This document shows positions 18,354 through 28,455 of a stretch of DNA of 64,000 bases, one piece after another (within the stretch, counting starts at the first letter, position 1; every line of letters begins with the position of its first letter). The stretch covers positions 124,001 through 188,000 of the forward strand of contig OX365931.1 of assembly GCA_947243795.1 (NCBI GenBank), written 5' to 3'. Source of the DNA: Saccharomyces uvarum. Taxonomy: Eukaryota > Ascomycota > Saccharomycetes > Saccharomycetales > Saccharomycetaceae. The notes beneath the pieces are model-generated. The model did no database searches and was not told the DNA's origin. It saw only the letters and a list, made by a program, of their open reading frames with translations. The position numbers were made by a program, and so were the translations under genes.

Positions 18354-18686
18354 GGTGTGTGAAAGGGGTGTGCTAGTGTGTTGAGTATTGAGTGTTGCAA
18401 CGAATATACTCCGTCATTGTAGCTAATTAATTAAAACGTTCTTTTCTGGACGTACTATTTACCGTAGTAAAAACATGACAAGAAAGAAAACAAGAAAAAC
18501 CAAAATGTTACCCGAAATATTAGACATTTGACAGTAATAAGCTTCACGCAATACATGAATAAATACAAGAGGGGGCACTTTTAGTAAGGATATGTTTCTT
18601 TTAGAAGTGAATAATAGATGTAGACAGAGAATAATTTAGGCATACATAAAAAAGGGAAATTAACGGCTGAACATATTGTGAATTGC
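18354..18686. other. AIR2 promoter and DLD1 3' flank
   Basis: A 333-bp AT-rich gap between two genes on the minus strand. No specific site or gene-like frame recognised. Confidence 0.4.
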
Positions 18687-20462
18687 TCATTTGTAGTCAT
18701 TGGCAGGTTCATTAGGATCAGTTTTAAAAATTTTGTCCGGGTTCATGATTCTCTTCGGATCAATGGCCAATTTGATTTTTCTCATCAAATCGACAGGAGC
18801 CTCACCTAATTCTTCCACCAAGTACTCTCTCTTACCGATACCAATCCCATGCTCACCTGTGCATGTACCTTCGGCATCCAGGGCCCTCTTGACCATTCTA
18901 TGGACCAATTGGCTGCACACCTCATGCTCTTCGGAGGTCCTATATACAATGAAGGCATGGAAGTTACCGTCACCTGCATGACCGACGATGGCGTTGATCA
19001 GTTTACTTGCTTGCATGTCCTTTTTGGTTTCGTGAATGACTTTGTCAAACTGTGACAGTGGGACAGCCACGTCGGTGGTCCATACTTTGGCTGATTTATC
19101 TTTACTCTTGTCGGCGTCCAACACAGACCATAAGGCGACCTTTCTGGCTTCCCATAGTTCCAGTTTTTCGTCATCATCTTTAGCGAAGTTGAAACTGTTG
19201 CAGTGGTTCTGTTGGGCGATAGATTTGACTTCATCGACAACGGCGTTGACGATCTGGGAAGATCTGCCGCCAATCTTGAAAAACATTGTTGGTTTCTCGA
19301 CCCAGTCGCACCTGTCCGTGGATTCAGAGGCGTTGATCAGTTTCATCATGTTTTCGTCCAGTAATTCCATGGCGTTCAATTGAATACCTTTTTGGGTCAG
19401 ATTAGAGGCGCACGAAGCGGCATCCTTGATAGTGTCGAAGGACACAACAGCGACAGTTTCTACAGTGGGTTTGACGTGGCACTTGACAGTGGCCTCAGTG
19501 ACAATACCAAGGGTCCCCTCACTTCCTACAAACAACCCGTTAAGATTGTAACCGGCACTCGATTTTCTGGGTCTTTTCTTGGTCTTGATGACGGTACCGT
19601 CCGGTAGCACCACGGTCATGTTTATGATATTCTCCTTCATGGTACCGTAGCGGTAGGCGTTGGTCCCGGAACAGGAATTGGCAATGCAGCCCCCGATTTG
19701 GGCACCTGGGCCAGGATCGCACCCGAACAGCATGCCGTGGTCGCCTAGGAAATCGTTCAAATCTTCCCACGGTAGACCGGCCTGGACGGTAATGTCCAGG
19801 TCCAGTTTGTCGAACTTGACGATGCTGTTCATAAACTTGGACAGGTCCACGGTAATGGTGTCGCCGATCCGTGTGGGCAAGAAATGGCCCTCCAGGGAGG
19901 TCCCGCCCGAGAAGGGCACGACTGGGAGGTTGTTATCGTGGCATATTTTCAGGATTTGGGAGACTTGGTCGGTAGTATGAGGGAACAGAATGATCTTGGG
20001 TCTTTGCTCCGAGGACGGATGGTGAGTGTTGAAATAGGTATCCGAATGAGCGTCCAGGTCGGAGGTCGTCTCGGAGTAGTTATCAGGGTCGTCGCCTAGC
20101 AGATGCTTCAACTCTCCGACAACCTGGTTGATCTTAGCAGGGTCGTGCAGATAATCCGGCGAGTCCAGCGAGGATAACTTCAACGTGGAGTTCACCGGAT
20201 CGATATTCTTGACCATCTCCAGACGCTCGATCAGGTCCTGCTTGGTCTCCCTGGAGTACAGGTTCTTGGCGAACAGATAGCCGAATAGCGTAGCAGAGGA
20301 AGCAATGACCGAGTACTTGAGCCACTGGTTGCTGGCGCCGCCGCCGCCAGCATTGGCGCTGCTGCCGGTCGAGGCGTGCCTGTAGCAGGGTCTTCTCAGC
20401 AGTCTTCCTTTAGGGGTCGCGATGGGCTTGACAAGCCTGGCGCAACTAGTGTTTCTTAACAT
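18687..20462 (-). CDS. DLD1: D-lactate dehydrogenase (cytochrome c), mitochondrial
   Basis: Oxidises D-lactate to pyruvate at the mitochondrial inner membrane and passes electrons to cytochrome c. The protein has 591 residues. A basic presequence (MLRNTSCARLVKPIATPKGRLL) is followed by an uncharged stretch near residues 45-65 (KYSVIASSATLFGYLF) that fits its membrane anchor. FAD-binding motifs (PFSGGTSLEGHFLP, GCDPGPGAQIGGCIANSCSGTN, GLFVGSEGTLGIVTEA) precede the catalytic domain with IVGHAGDGNFHAFI and GTCTGEHGIGIGKREYL. The start at 20462 aligns with YDL174C; a longer frame exists but lacks conserved sequence. A Gly/Ala/Ser insert (GSSANAGGGGASN) near residue 33 is a loose spot. Confidence 0.96.
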   Translation of the reverse strand: MLRNTSCARLVKPIATPKGRLLRRPCYRHASTGSSANAGGGGASNQWLKYSVIASSATLFGYLFAKNLYSRETKQDLIERLEMVKNIDPVNSTLKLSSLDSPDYLHDPAKINQVVGELKHLLGDDPDNYSETTSDLDAHSDTYFNTHHPSSEQRPKIILFPHTTDQVSQILKICHDNNLPVVPFSGGTSLEGHFLPTRIGDTITVDLSKFMNSIVKFDKLDLDITVQAGLPWEDLNDFLGDHGMLFGCDPGPGAQIGGCIANSCSGTNAYRYGTMKENIINMTVVLPDGTVIKTKKRPRKSSAGYNLNGLFVGSEGTLGIVTEATVKCHVKPTVETVAVVSFDTIKDAASCASNLTQKGIQLNAMELLDENMMKLINASESTDRCDWVEKPTMFFKIGGRSSQIVNAVVDEVKSIAQQNHCNSFNFAKDDDEKLELWEARKVALWSVLDADKSKDKSAKVWTTDVAVPLSQFDKVIHETKKDMQASKLINAIVGHAGDGNFHAFIVYRTSEEHEVCSQLVHRMVKRALDAEGTCTGEHGIGIGKREYLVEELGEAPVDLMRKIKLAIDPKRIMNPDKIFKTDPNEPANDYK

Positions 20463-20987
20463 TATTTCTTGTTTCCGTTCGAGCTGGATCCAGACACAAA
20501 CCCTCAGACACACACTCGACCACGCATGTATATATACAGCTCTGGTTGGAGACGTGCCAGGCGGCTACTGGGGAACCTGTTGGGGCAAGTTCACCTGGAT
20601 CGGCGTGGGATTGGCAAGAAAGACTCGAAGGAGGGGGGTTAGTGAAACAGCGTGGGATGACGGCGTGGGGGTGCCTTGCTACTTTTATCGGTGCAGCGGA
20701 GCATGGCCGATGGGACATGTCACAACACACCCACGACACACCGACCGTCGGCCCGGTCATCGACGCCGTTACATGTGGCAGGCAGTGGGCATCGAGCAGG
20801 TCGTGGACGCTGCCATAGTTGCAGTTGGAGTGGTGCAGGCTTTCATATGGCGTCTTCGAGGCCGCGGGGTTACCCCCGCGGGGTCCGTGGCTTATGCCAA
20901 AAAGGCTGATGGTGATACTAATGACGGGTAGAGGCAGTACATGAGCAGCAGCACGAACAAGAGCAGGAGCGTAAGACCAAGATATAA
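20463..20987. promoter_or_regulatory. Divergent DLD1-PAR32 promoter, unusually GC-rich
   Basis: A 525-bp gap richer in G and C than other gaps here. It contains a perfect GC hairpin at 20862-20881 (arms CCGCGGGG and CCCCGCGG, 4-base loop). The same stretch reads CGGGGTTACCCC, which resembles but does not match the Hap1 consensus CGGNNNTANCGG; DLD1 is a known haem-responsive gene. Overlapping open frames on both strands (for example 20422-20931) are attributed to the base composition. Confidence 0.5.
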
Positions 20988-21890
20988 ATGGCTACGTTCG
21001 ACCCCAACAACCAGATAGAGAACCAGACACACATGCAGGAGTACAAGGTCACCACGGGCAGAGGCGGCGCCGGCAACATCCACAAATCAGTTTCCAAACC
21101 GTCTCCTCTACTGCTCCCACTGAAATCCAACTCGAAGCCATCAGCAAACACCAACACGCAGCAGAAGGTCCCGCGCTTTGCCATTGGCAGGGGCGGTGCT
21201 GGCAACATCTTCCACGACCCACACCTGACCAGATCTGCTCAGCAGCTGGATGCCAACGACAACATCAATTATAGCGACGTAATTAATGACATTGATGATT
21301 ACATCTCACCGATCAATTCAGATATGGTCGACGACAGTGGGCTGACCAACACCAGGTCTCGTCTTAGCGGGACGAAGAGCCATCAGTCCATGCATTCTGC
21401 CATGTCGTCTCCGAACAACGGTAGCAGCAAGGCAGCGCCCATTGTTGTTGGTAGAGGCGGTGCAGGAAACATTTTCTTCAATAAGAAGAAACTGAAGGCG
21501 GCTAGCGACAGCGGCAACGCCCAGGATACGATACAAGGCCTCAGCGGTGAGGGCGAGGGCGAGGGCGTGGACGTAGACGAGGACACGATCAATGCGACTG
21601 ATAACAACCTGTTCGTGGTGACTTCGAATGGCAATGCTGTGTCTGCTATCAAGTCCACGTCCAAGAAGTCTAAAAGCAAGCACAAGAGCAAAAGCTCGCC
21701 GGAGAAATTCGCCATCGGCAGGGGCGGCGCAGGGAATATAGTCTCGCCCAAGCCGAGCAGTAATACCATACACCACAACCCCGACGAGGAGGAGGATGAT
21801 CTGAAGAATGACAAAAGCAACGACAAGAAGAAGAAGAAGAAGAAGAAGAAATCTGGATTCTTCAACTCTTTGAAAACTATGTTTACTTGA
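20988..21890 (+). CDS. PAR32: Par32, inhibitor of Mep ammonium transporters
   Basis: The protein has 300 residues and matches YDL173W. In S. cerevisiae, Par32 is highly phosphorylated on rapamycin treatment and links TORC1-Npr1 signalling to inhibition of the ammonium transporters Mep1 and Mep3. The octapeptide GRGGAGNI occurs four times, near residues 24-31, 67-74, 155-162 and 244-251, each in a basic/Ser context. This is the hallmark of the DUF3602 repeat family. The linkers are disordered, with an acidic stretch and a C-terminal Lys run (DKKKKKKKKKSG) before the hydrophobic end FFNSLKTMFT, which could bind membrane. It is divergent from DLD1. Confidence 0.95.
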   Translation: MATFDPNNQIENQTHMQEYKVTTGRGGAGNIHKSVSKPSPLLLPLKSNSKPSANTNTQQKVPRFAIGRGGAGNIFHDPHLTRSAQQLDANDNINYSDVINDIDDYISPINSDMVDDSGLTNTRSRLSGTKSHQSMHSAMSSPNNGSSKAAPIVVGRGGAGNIFFNKKKLKAASDSGNAQDTIQGLSGEGEGEGVDVDEDTINATDNNLFVVTSNGNAVSAIKSTSKKSKSKHKSKSSPEKFAIGRGGAGNIVSPKPSSNTIHHNPDEEEDDLKNDKSNDKKKKKKKKKSGFFNSLKTMFT

Positions 21891-21904
21891 GATAACATTC
21901 GTCA

Positions 21905-22013
21905 GCAAAAAAACAAAATTAAAAATAAATAAATAATTAAATAAATAAATAAATAAATAAATCAATAAATCAATAAATAACATAATATCACAATAAATAA
22001 ATAAATAATATCA
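21905..22013. repeat. AAAT-type repeat tract between convergent PAR32 and GLT1
   Basis: Nearly the whole 127-bp gap is built of AAAT/ATAA units with a few interruptions (ATCAATAA). It serves as the 3' flank of both genes, and similar AATAAA-containing sequence would suit polyadenylation on either strand. Confidence 0.85.
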
Positions 22014-22017
22014 AGCA

Positions 22018-25000
22018 CTAGACTTGACTGGCCAGTTCTTTCAACAGTTTGTAATCACGTTGCACGATCCCACCGTTGCTTGGCAGGTACGTGGTACCGT
22101 CCATCAGGAACTTGTCAACCGAGGCAGCACACTTTCTACCTTCCTGGATGGCCCACACAATCAACGACTGTCCTCTTCTACAGTCACCGCACGCAAACGT
22201 CTTGCCTCCGTCGAGACTGTAGGAGGAGTCGTCCAGCGTGGCAATGGTGCCACGTCTGGTCTTCTTCACCTCGCTTTCGTTACCGTTGGTCAATTCAGGT
22301 CCCACGAACCCCATCGACAACAATATGATGTCGGCCTCGAAGATCTCTTCGCTGTTGGGGATTTCCACCATTTGCCATACGCCACTTTGGGACTTCTTCC
22401 ATTCCACGCGTACTGTTCTGATGGCGGTCACTTCGCCGTCGTCGTTACCGATGAATTCCTTAGACAGGATGCAGTATTCACGAGGGTCTCTGCCGTAATG
22501 CTCCTTCACTTCCGCATGACCGTAGTCCACTCTCATGACACGTGGCCACTGAGGCCATGGATTGTCCTTGGAGCGTTCCACTGGTGGTTCTGGCAACAGT
22601 TCGAAATTTAGAACGGAGGCCGCACCGTGTCTCACTGATGTACCCAGACAATCGTTACCTGTGTCACCACCACCAACAACAATCACTTTTTTGCCCTGGA
22701 TCTTTTCGCGAATCATTTCCAGGTCCTTGTCCAACAAGGCCTTTGTGTTAGACTCCAACAATTGCATGGCGAAATCAATGTTCTTCAATTCACGTCCCTT
22801 GATGGTTAGGTCACGGGGAATGGTAGACCCGATGGCATAGACCACTGCATTGTGCTTGCTCTTCAACTCATCCATGCTCATGTTCTTACCGATTTCTGTG
22901 TTGGTGACAAATTCAACGCCTTCAGCGATCAATAAGTCAATACGACGTTGCACGATGGCCTTGTCTAGCTTCATATTTGGAATACCATACATCAACAACC
23001 CACCACAACGGTCTGATCTTTCATAGACTGTGACCTTGTGTCCGGCACGATTCAACATATCAGCACATGCTAAACCGGCTGGACCGGAACCAATAACACC
23101 CACTGTAAATCCAGTGCGTGAGTTTGGTGGGCATGGTTTAATCCATCCCTCTTTGAATGCATTGTCAATGATGATTCTTTCAATCGACTTGATACCCACT
23201 GGGTCTTCGATGATACCTAGCGTACAAGCACCCTCACAAGGTGCTGGACACACTCTCCCGGTGAATTCAGGGAAATTGTTGGTCTCCAACAGTTTGTCAA
23301 GAGCTAATTTCCATTGGTTTTTGAATAGCAATTCGTTGAACTTGGGGATGATATTAGATAGAGGACACCCTGTATCAGATAAACAGAATGGTGTACCACA
23401 ATCCATACATCTAGCGGTTTGATACTTAGCATCTTTCTTAGTAATCGGATTAGTGAATTCTTTCCAGTCATCGACTCTCTTTTTTGGATCTCTGTAAGTT
23501 TCGTGACGACGCTTGTGTACCATAAACCCACGAGTTTTTTCGATTCTTTCGCTATTTTTTTCTAGCTGCTTGGCGTCTGGAACTGCATCTTCTAAATCAA
23601 CAACCTTAGGTTCTTTCAAAGTGGCCTTGTTAGATATACTAATACTCTTCTTCTTCTCTTGCTCTTTGGCTCTTTGATTCGCAATCAATAAAGTGTTGAC
23701 TTCATCATCAACCGCTTGTGTTGATCTAAATTTCTTCAAGTATTCAGAAGTTGCCTTAGCTTTGGCCTCGGCAATTTCGGATTTTTCCTTCAGTAAAACC
23801 TTCTTGTAATCAGTTGGAATGACTTTGACAAAGTCCTTCAAATAATGGTTGAAATTACCAAGAATTCTAGATGCTAGGTCAGATTGCGTATAGTTCCAAT
23901 GATCTTTGATCAAGTTCTTCACAAATGCAATTTCCACTGGATCAGACAAAGATTCCAATTCGACAGTATCCCTGTTAATCTTACCAACAAAATCGTCATG
24001 ATCAGAAGTTAAACAGTATGCAATACCACCAGTAGCACCAGAAAATGCGTTCAATGATTCCATTTGTGATAAAACGATAGCACGACCACCAGTCATATAT
24101 TCAAAGGCGTTGTTACCCTTAATTCTTTCCACCACAATGGTAGCACCAGAGTTTCTAACACCAAAACGTTCACCAGCACTACCTGAAATGAACGCAGTAC
24201 CAGAAGTAGCACCGTAGAAACAAGTATTACCGACAATTACGTTTTCATCACTCTTGAATTTAGAGTCCTTTGGTGGCTTGATGACAATGATACCACCAGA
24301 TAAACCCTTACCGACATAATCATTTGCATCACCATTCAAAATGAAAGTGATACCAGAAGCTAGGAAAGCACCGAACGATTGACCTGCGGAACCTTCTATG
24401 TTGACAACAACAGTATCCTTTGGCAGCCCCTCCTCACCGAATTTTTTAGAGATTCTGTAAGACAAAGTAGAACCTAATGCACGATCAGTGTTAATTATAG
24501 AGGCGTCAATATTGACTGGCAAACCACGATCCAAAGTAACTTCTGCTTCATCAATTAACTTGTTATCTAGACGGGTGTGAAGTTTGTGGTCTTGTTTCTT
24601 AGTGAATTTAGTTGGAACACCTGGGCGAATAACATGTGCTGGAGTCAAAATAGGAGATAAATCGATATTTATGGCTTTAGCATTTACGTCATCTCTTTTC
24701 TTTAATTTCTCAGAGTGACCAACCATTTCATCGATAGTACGGAAACCCAACTTGGCCATTATCTGTCTCAAATCTTGAATCAAATAATAGAAAAAGTTAA
24801 TAACGTGTTCAGGTTGACCCTTAAACTTACTTCTCAAATATGGATCTTGCGTGGCAATACCAACAGCACAAGAGTTCAAATGACATCTTCTTAACATGAT
24901 ACATCCCATAGCTATTAATGGAACAGTTGCCAAAGTGAAGGATTCAGCACCTAATAGAACAGCAACGGCAATATCAAACCCAGTTCTCAATTGACCATCG

Positions 25001-28000
25001 GTTTGAACAACAACGTTACGTCTCAAATCATTCAAGACCAAAGTTTGATGAGTTTCGGCTAAACCTAATTCCCATGGCAAACCTGCGTATTTGACACTTG
25101 TCCATCTAGCAGCACCAGTACCACCATCATGGCCTGAAACCAAGATATGGTCTGCTTTAGCCTTAGCTACACCTGAAGCAACAATACCAACACCTACTTC
25201 GGAAACCAATTTTACAGAGATTCCGGCTCTTGGGTTAGCACATTTTAAATCATAAATCAGTTGTTTCAAATCTTCAATGGAATAAATATCATGATGAGGG
25301 GGAGGGGAGATTAAACCAACATTTGGAGTGGAATGTCTGGTCTTGGCAATATCCTTGGATACCTTGTGAGCTGGCAGCTCACCACCTTCACCTGGTTTAG
25401 CACCCTGGGCAATCTTAATTTGAATTTCATCAGCATCAGACAAATAGTAAGATGTTACACCAAATCTGGCGGAAGCAACTTGCTTGATGGCAGATCTCAT
25501 AGTATCACCGTTCTCTTGAACGGCAGAACGTTCTGCATCTTCACCACCTTCACCACAATTGGATTTGGCACCTAAACGGTTCATAGCGATGGCCAATGTG
25601 GAATGAGCTTCCATGGAAATGGAACCATAAGACATAGCACCTGATGCAAATCTTCTAGCAATTTCAGTCCATGGTTCGACCTGTTCTAGTGGGATACTAG
25701 TAGAGCTTCCAAAATCTAATTCCAGCAAACCTCTTAAAGTACAATCTCTAATTGCTTCCATCTCCTTCTTGACATATAATTGCCAGGACACGTCATTTTT
25801 GTTTCTAACAGTATCCTGTAATGAAGCAATGGCAGTTGGTTCATTGACATGCTTATATCCACCATCTCTGAAATGGTATTCACCACTTTCTGGTAGATTA
25901 ACAGATCTACCAATTGTTTCTCTGGATGGATAACCACGTTCATGTAAGGAAAAGACATCTTGAGCCAAATACTCAAAAGTGACACCTCTAATTCTGGAAG
26001 AAGTACCTGTGAAACACAAATCAACGATAGAGTTATCCAAACCAAGGGCTTCAAAAATTTGAGCACCTTTATAAGATGCCAAAGTGGAAATACCCATCTT
26101 GGACATCACTTTCAGGATACCTGCATCAACAGCGTGCTTGTAGTTTTCCAGTATTTCTTCCTCTTCAATGGTGTCATTGTCATTGTTGACATTGCGGAGT
26201 AAACCTTCTTTGTTCATTCTTACCAAAGTTTCCATAGCCAGGTATGGATGAATACCGTCACAACCATAACCTAATAGGACACAGAAATGATGAATTTCTC
26301 TAGCTTCACCGGTTTCTAAAATAAGGGCGACTTGGGAACGTTGCTTATTTCTGATCAAATGATGATGAATGGAAGAAATTGCAATCAAAGATGAAATGGA
26401 AACACGGTTGGCACCCATTCTTCTATCTGAGATGATTAGAATTTTTTTACCATCATCAATCGCTTCACTGGCCAGCTTAGTAATTCTGTCAATTGTATTC
26501 GTGTAGCCCAATAGGCCCTCGCATTTATCAAAAGTGATATCGATTTCAGCTATAGACCAAGATGGATAAGCGGCTTCAATGTTTTTCAAAGCTTGGAATT
26601 CATTCCAGTGCAAGATAGGGGACTTTAACAATAAACGGTCACATTGAGATGCATGCATTTCTAAAAGATTACCTTGAGGACCAACGTAACATTCTAATGA
26701 CATGACATTTGCTTCACGAATTGGATCGATTGGTGGATTAGTCACTTGAGCAAACAACTGTCTAAAGTAATCATAAAGTAAGACAGGGTTTTCGTTTAAA
26801 CAGGCCAATGGAGCATCGTTACCCATGGAACCTAAAGCTTCCTTACCTGTCAAAGCCATTGGAGTTAACAGGAAGGAAACTTGTTCAAAGGTGTAACCAT
26901 TGGCTAACAAACGTGGGTCGCTTTGAACTTTCAAAGACAGAGAATCATGCGGTATAAACTCTTTGGGCACTAAATTGGCCGTCTTCGAGAGTAGGTCATC
27001 TAATTTGATGACTTTTGATAACCAGGACTTGAAATCTTGTCTCTTAGACAATTGAGATTTCAATTTTTTAGTATCAACCAACTCACCTAATTGAGTATCC
27101 ACCAAGAATAAATCACCTGGTTTCAACTTACCCTTTTGAACAACCAATGAGTTTTCGATGGGGATGACACCCACTTCAGAAGCACAGATAATCCTGTCGT
27201 CACTGGTAATGTAGTAACGACAAGGCCTTAACCCATTTCTATCCAATATAGCACCACAGTAACGACCGTCAGTGAAAGTCAGCAAAGCTGGACCATCCCA
27301 AGGTTCCATCAAACATGCAGCCCAATCGTACCAAGCCTTTAAGTCAGAGTCCATATCCTTGTGGTATGCTTCAGGGACCATCATCATAACGGCTTCAGGA
27401 AGAGACAAAGTGCCGTTTATGGTCAATAATTCTAAGACGTTATCCAATGCAGCAGAATCGGACCCACCTTCTTCGATAATTGGGTAAAGTTTATCTAGTT
27501 TATCTTTGAATGTTGGGGAGTTCATCACACCTTCCCTGGAGCGCATCCAGTTCTTGTTACCTCTCAAGGTGTTGATTTCACCATTATGAGCGAGCCAACG
27601 TAAAGGTTGAGCTCTGTCCCAAGAGGGGAAAGTGTTTGTGGAGAATCTTGAATGGACCAACGCCATATGAGACTTGAAATGCGCATTGGTCAAATCTGGG
27701 TAGTAGTTATACACTTGAGCTGGGGTCAACTGACCCTTGTAAACAATAGTAGTATTATTTAGAGAACAGACATAAAACCAGTTCTCTAAACCTATTTCAA
27801 GGGAGGCCTCCTTTCTTAGCAGATATAATTGAGTTCTGAATTGGGTTTCATTGAACTCTGGTTGTTCTTCGTCGTACAATGGGACCACGATCGGTTGTAG
27901 AGTGGTAGGTTCACGAGACAAGGCAACGTCACCCAAAATGGTAGAGTCTACGGGGACTTTTCTCCACCCTAATACCGCTAAGTTGAAGGATGCGGCTAAA

Positions 28001-28455
28001 TCTTCGAAGATCTTCTGGCATTTGGCCAGACTTTTCTTGTTATTTTTTTCGCTTTTCTTGAAAAAAACATTACCCACGGCGTATTTGCCCAATTCTGGGA
28101 TGTCTAGATCAAGATCCAACTTAAATTCTCTTTTCATAAATTCATGAGGAATACCTAGCAAGATACCTGCACCGTCACCATTCCCATCGGAGGAAACGGC
28201 ACCACGATGTGTCATGTTGACCAAAAGATATCTGGCGTCTGTGACAATCTTGTGAGACTGTTCACCATGCTTATTGGCCACGAAACCAACACCACAGGCG
28301 TCGTGTTCGTAGTCAGGGTCGTAAAGCCCGCGTTTATCCGGGATCACATTTGCCCAGGATTTATGAAGATGGTGGTCATCGTTATAGTTTTGAATGGAGC
28401 CACCTTCATAAGCTTCCTGCAAAGGATCGAAACTGTCGGATTTCAATACTGGCAT
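22018..28455 (-). CDS. GLT1: Glutamate synthase (NADH), GOGAT
   Basis: Converts glutamine plus 2-oxoglutarate to two glutamates using NADH, a core step of ammonium assimilation. The protein has 2145 residues. An N-terminal propeptide of 53 residues precedes the amidotransferase nucleophile Cys54 (DACGVGF), followed by the class-II glutaminase domain with NGEINTLRGN. The central FMN-binding synthase domain carries the 3Fe-4S ligands CxxxxxCxxxxC (CIMLRRCHLNSC), and the beta-helix GXGXG domain contains GGRAIVLSQ. From about residue 1650 the small-subunit-like part has cysteine motifs CMDCGTPFC and CPAPCEGAC, and nucleotide-binding motifs GSGPAGLACADMLNRAG and VVGGGDTGNDC. All domains are present without breaks. 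Confidence 0.99.
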   Translation of the reverse strand: MPVLKSDSFDPLQEAYEGGSIQNYNDDHHLHKSWANVIPDKRGLYDPDYEHDACGVGFVANKHGEQSHKIVTDARYLLVNMTHRGAVSSDGNGDGAGILLGIPHEFMKREFKLDLDLDIPELGKYAVGNVFFKKSEKNNKKSLAKCQKIFEDLAASFNLAVLGWRKVPVDSTILGDVALSREPTTLQPIVVPLYDEEQPEFNETQFRTQLYLLRKEASLEIGLENWFYVCSLNNTTIVYKGQLTPAQVYNYYPDLTNAHFKSHMALVHSRFSTNTFPSWDRAQPLRWLAHNGEINTLRGNKNWMRSREGVMNSPTFKDKLDKLYPIIEEGGSDSAALDNVLELLTINGTLSLPEAVMMMVPEAYHKDMDSDLKAWYDWAACLMEPWDGPALLTFTDGRYCGAILDRNGLRPCRYYITSDDRIICASEVGVIPIENSLVVQKGKLKPGDLFLVDTQLGELVDTKKLKSQLSKRQDFKSWLSKVIKLDDLLSKTANLVPKEFIPHDSLSLKVQSDPRLLANGYTFEQVSFLLTPMALTGKEALGSMGNDAPLACLNENPVLLYDYFRQLFAQVTNPPIDPIREANVMSLECYVGPQGNLLEMHASQCDRLLLKSPILHWNEFQALKNIEAAYPSWSIAEIDITFDKCEGLLGYTNTIDRITKLASEAIDDGKKILIISDRRMGANRVSISSLIAISSIHHHLIRNKQRSQVALILETGEAREIHHFCVLLGYGCDGIHPYLAMETLVRMNKEGLLRNVNNDNDTIEEEEILENYKHAVDAGILKVMSKMGISTLASYKGAQIFEALGLDNSIVDLCFTGTSSRIRGVTFEYLAQDVFSLHERGYPSRETIGRSVNLPESGEYHFRDGGYKHVNEPTAIASLQDTVRNKNDVSWQLYVKKEMEAIRDCTLRGLLELDFGSSTSIPLEQVEPWTEIARRFASGAMSYGSISMEAHSTLAIAMNRLGAKSNCGEGGEDAERSAVQENGDTMRSAIKQVASARFGVTSYYLSDADEIQIKIAQGAKPGEGGELPAHKVSKDIAKTRHSTPNVGLISPPPHHDIYSIEDLKQLIYDLKCANPRAGISVKLVSEVGVGIVASGVAKAKADHILVSGHDGGTGAARWTSVKYAGLPWELGLAETHQTLVLNDLRRNVVVQTDGQLRTGFDIAVAVLLGAESFTLATVPLIAMGCIMLRRCHLNSCAVGIATQDPYLRSKFKGQPEHVINFFYYLIQDLRQIMAKLGFRTIDEMVGHSEKLKKRDDVNAKAINIDLSPILTPAHVIRPGVPTKFTKKQDHKLHTRLDNKLIDEAEVTLDRGLPVNIDASIINTDRALGSTLSYRISKKFGEEGLPKDTVVVNIEGSAGQSFGAFLASGITFILNGDANDYVGKGLSGGIIVIKPPKDSKFKSDENVIVGNTCFYGATSGTAFISGSAGERFGVRNSGATIVVERIKGNNAFEYMTGGRAIVLSQMESLNAFSGATGGIAYCLTSDHDDFVGKINRDTVELESLSDPVEIAFVKNLIKDHWNYTQSDLASRILGNFNHYLKDFVKVIPTDYKKVLLKEKSEIAEAKAKATSEYLKKFRSTQAVDDEVNTLLIANQRAKEQEKKKSISISNKATLKEPKVVDLEDAVPDAKQLEKNSERIEKTRGFMVHKRRHETYRDPKKRVDDWKEFTNPITKKDAKYQTARCMDCGTPFCLSDTGCPLSNIIPKFNELLFKNQWKLALDKLLETNNFPEFTGRVCPAPCEGACTLGIIEDPVGIKSIERIIIDNAFKEGWIKPCPPNSRTGFTVGVIGSGPAGLACADMLNRAGHKVTVYERSDRCGGLLMYGIPNMKLDKAIVQRRIDLLIAEGVEFVTNTEIGKNMSMDELKSKHNAVVYAIGSTIPRDLTIKGRELKNIDFAMQLLESNTKALLDKDLEMIREKIQGKKVIVVGGGDTGNDCLGTSVRHGAASVLNFELLPEPPVERSKDNPWPQWPRVMRVDYGHAEVKEHYGRDPREYCILSKEFIGNDDGEVTAIRTVRVEWKKSQSGVWQMVEIPNSEEIFEADIILLSMGFVGPELTNGNESEVKKTRRGTIATLDDSSYSLDGGKTFACGDCRRGQSLIVWAIQEGRKCAASVDKFLMDGTTYLPSNGGIVQRDYKLLKELASQV

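Noticed and set aside
12317-20462. DLD2 and DLD1 as a recent local duplication
   Set aside because: They share the FAD-oxidase fold but differ widely in sequence and are also neighbours in S. cerevisiae. The true close paralogue of DLD2 is DLD3, located elsewhere.
20422-20931. 169-codon frame starting inside DLD1 and crossing the DLD1-PAR32 gap
   Set aside because: Several frames on both strands are open here because of GC-rich composition. No conserved motif and overlap with the DLD1 presequence.
21318-21983. 221-codon open frame antisense to PAR32
   Set aside because: It lies wholly over PAR32, whose four conserved octapeptides and codon pattern identify the real frame. It corresponds in position to the dubious S. 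cerevisiae ORF YDL172C.
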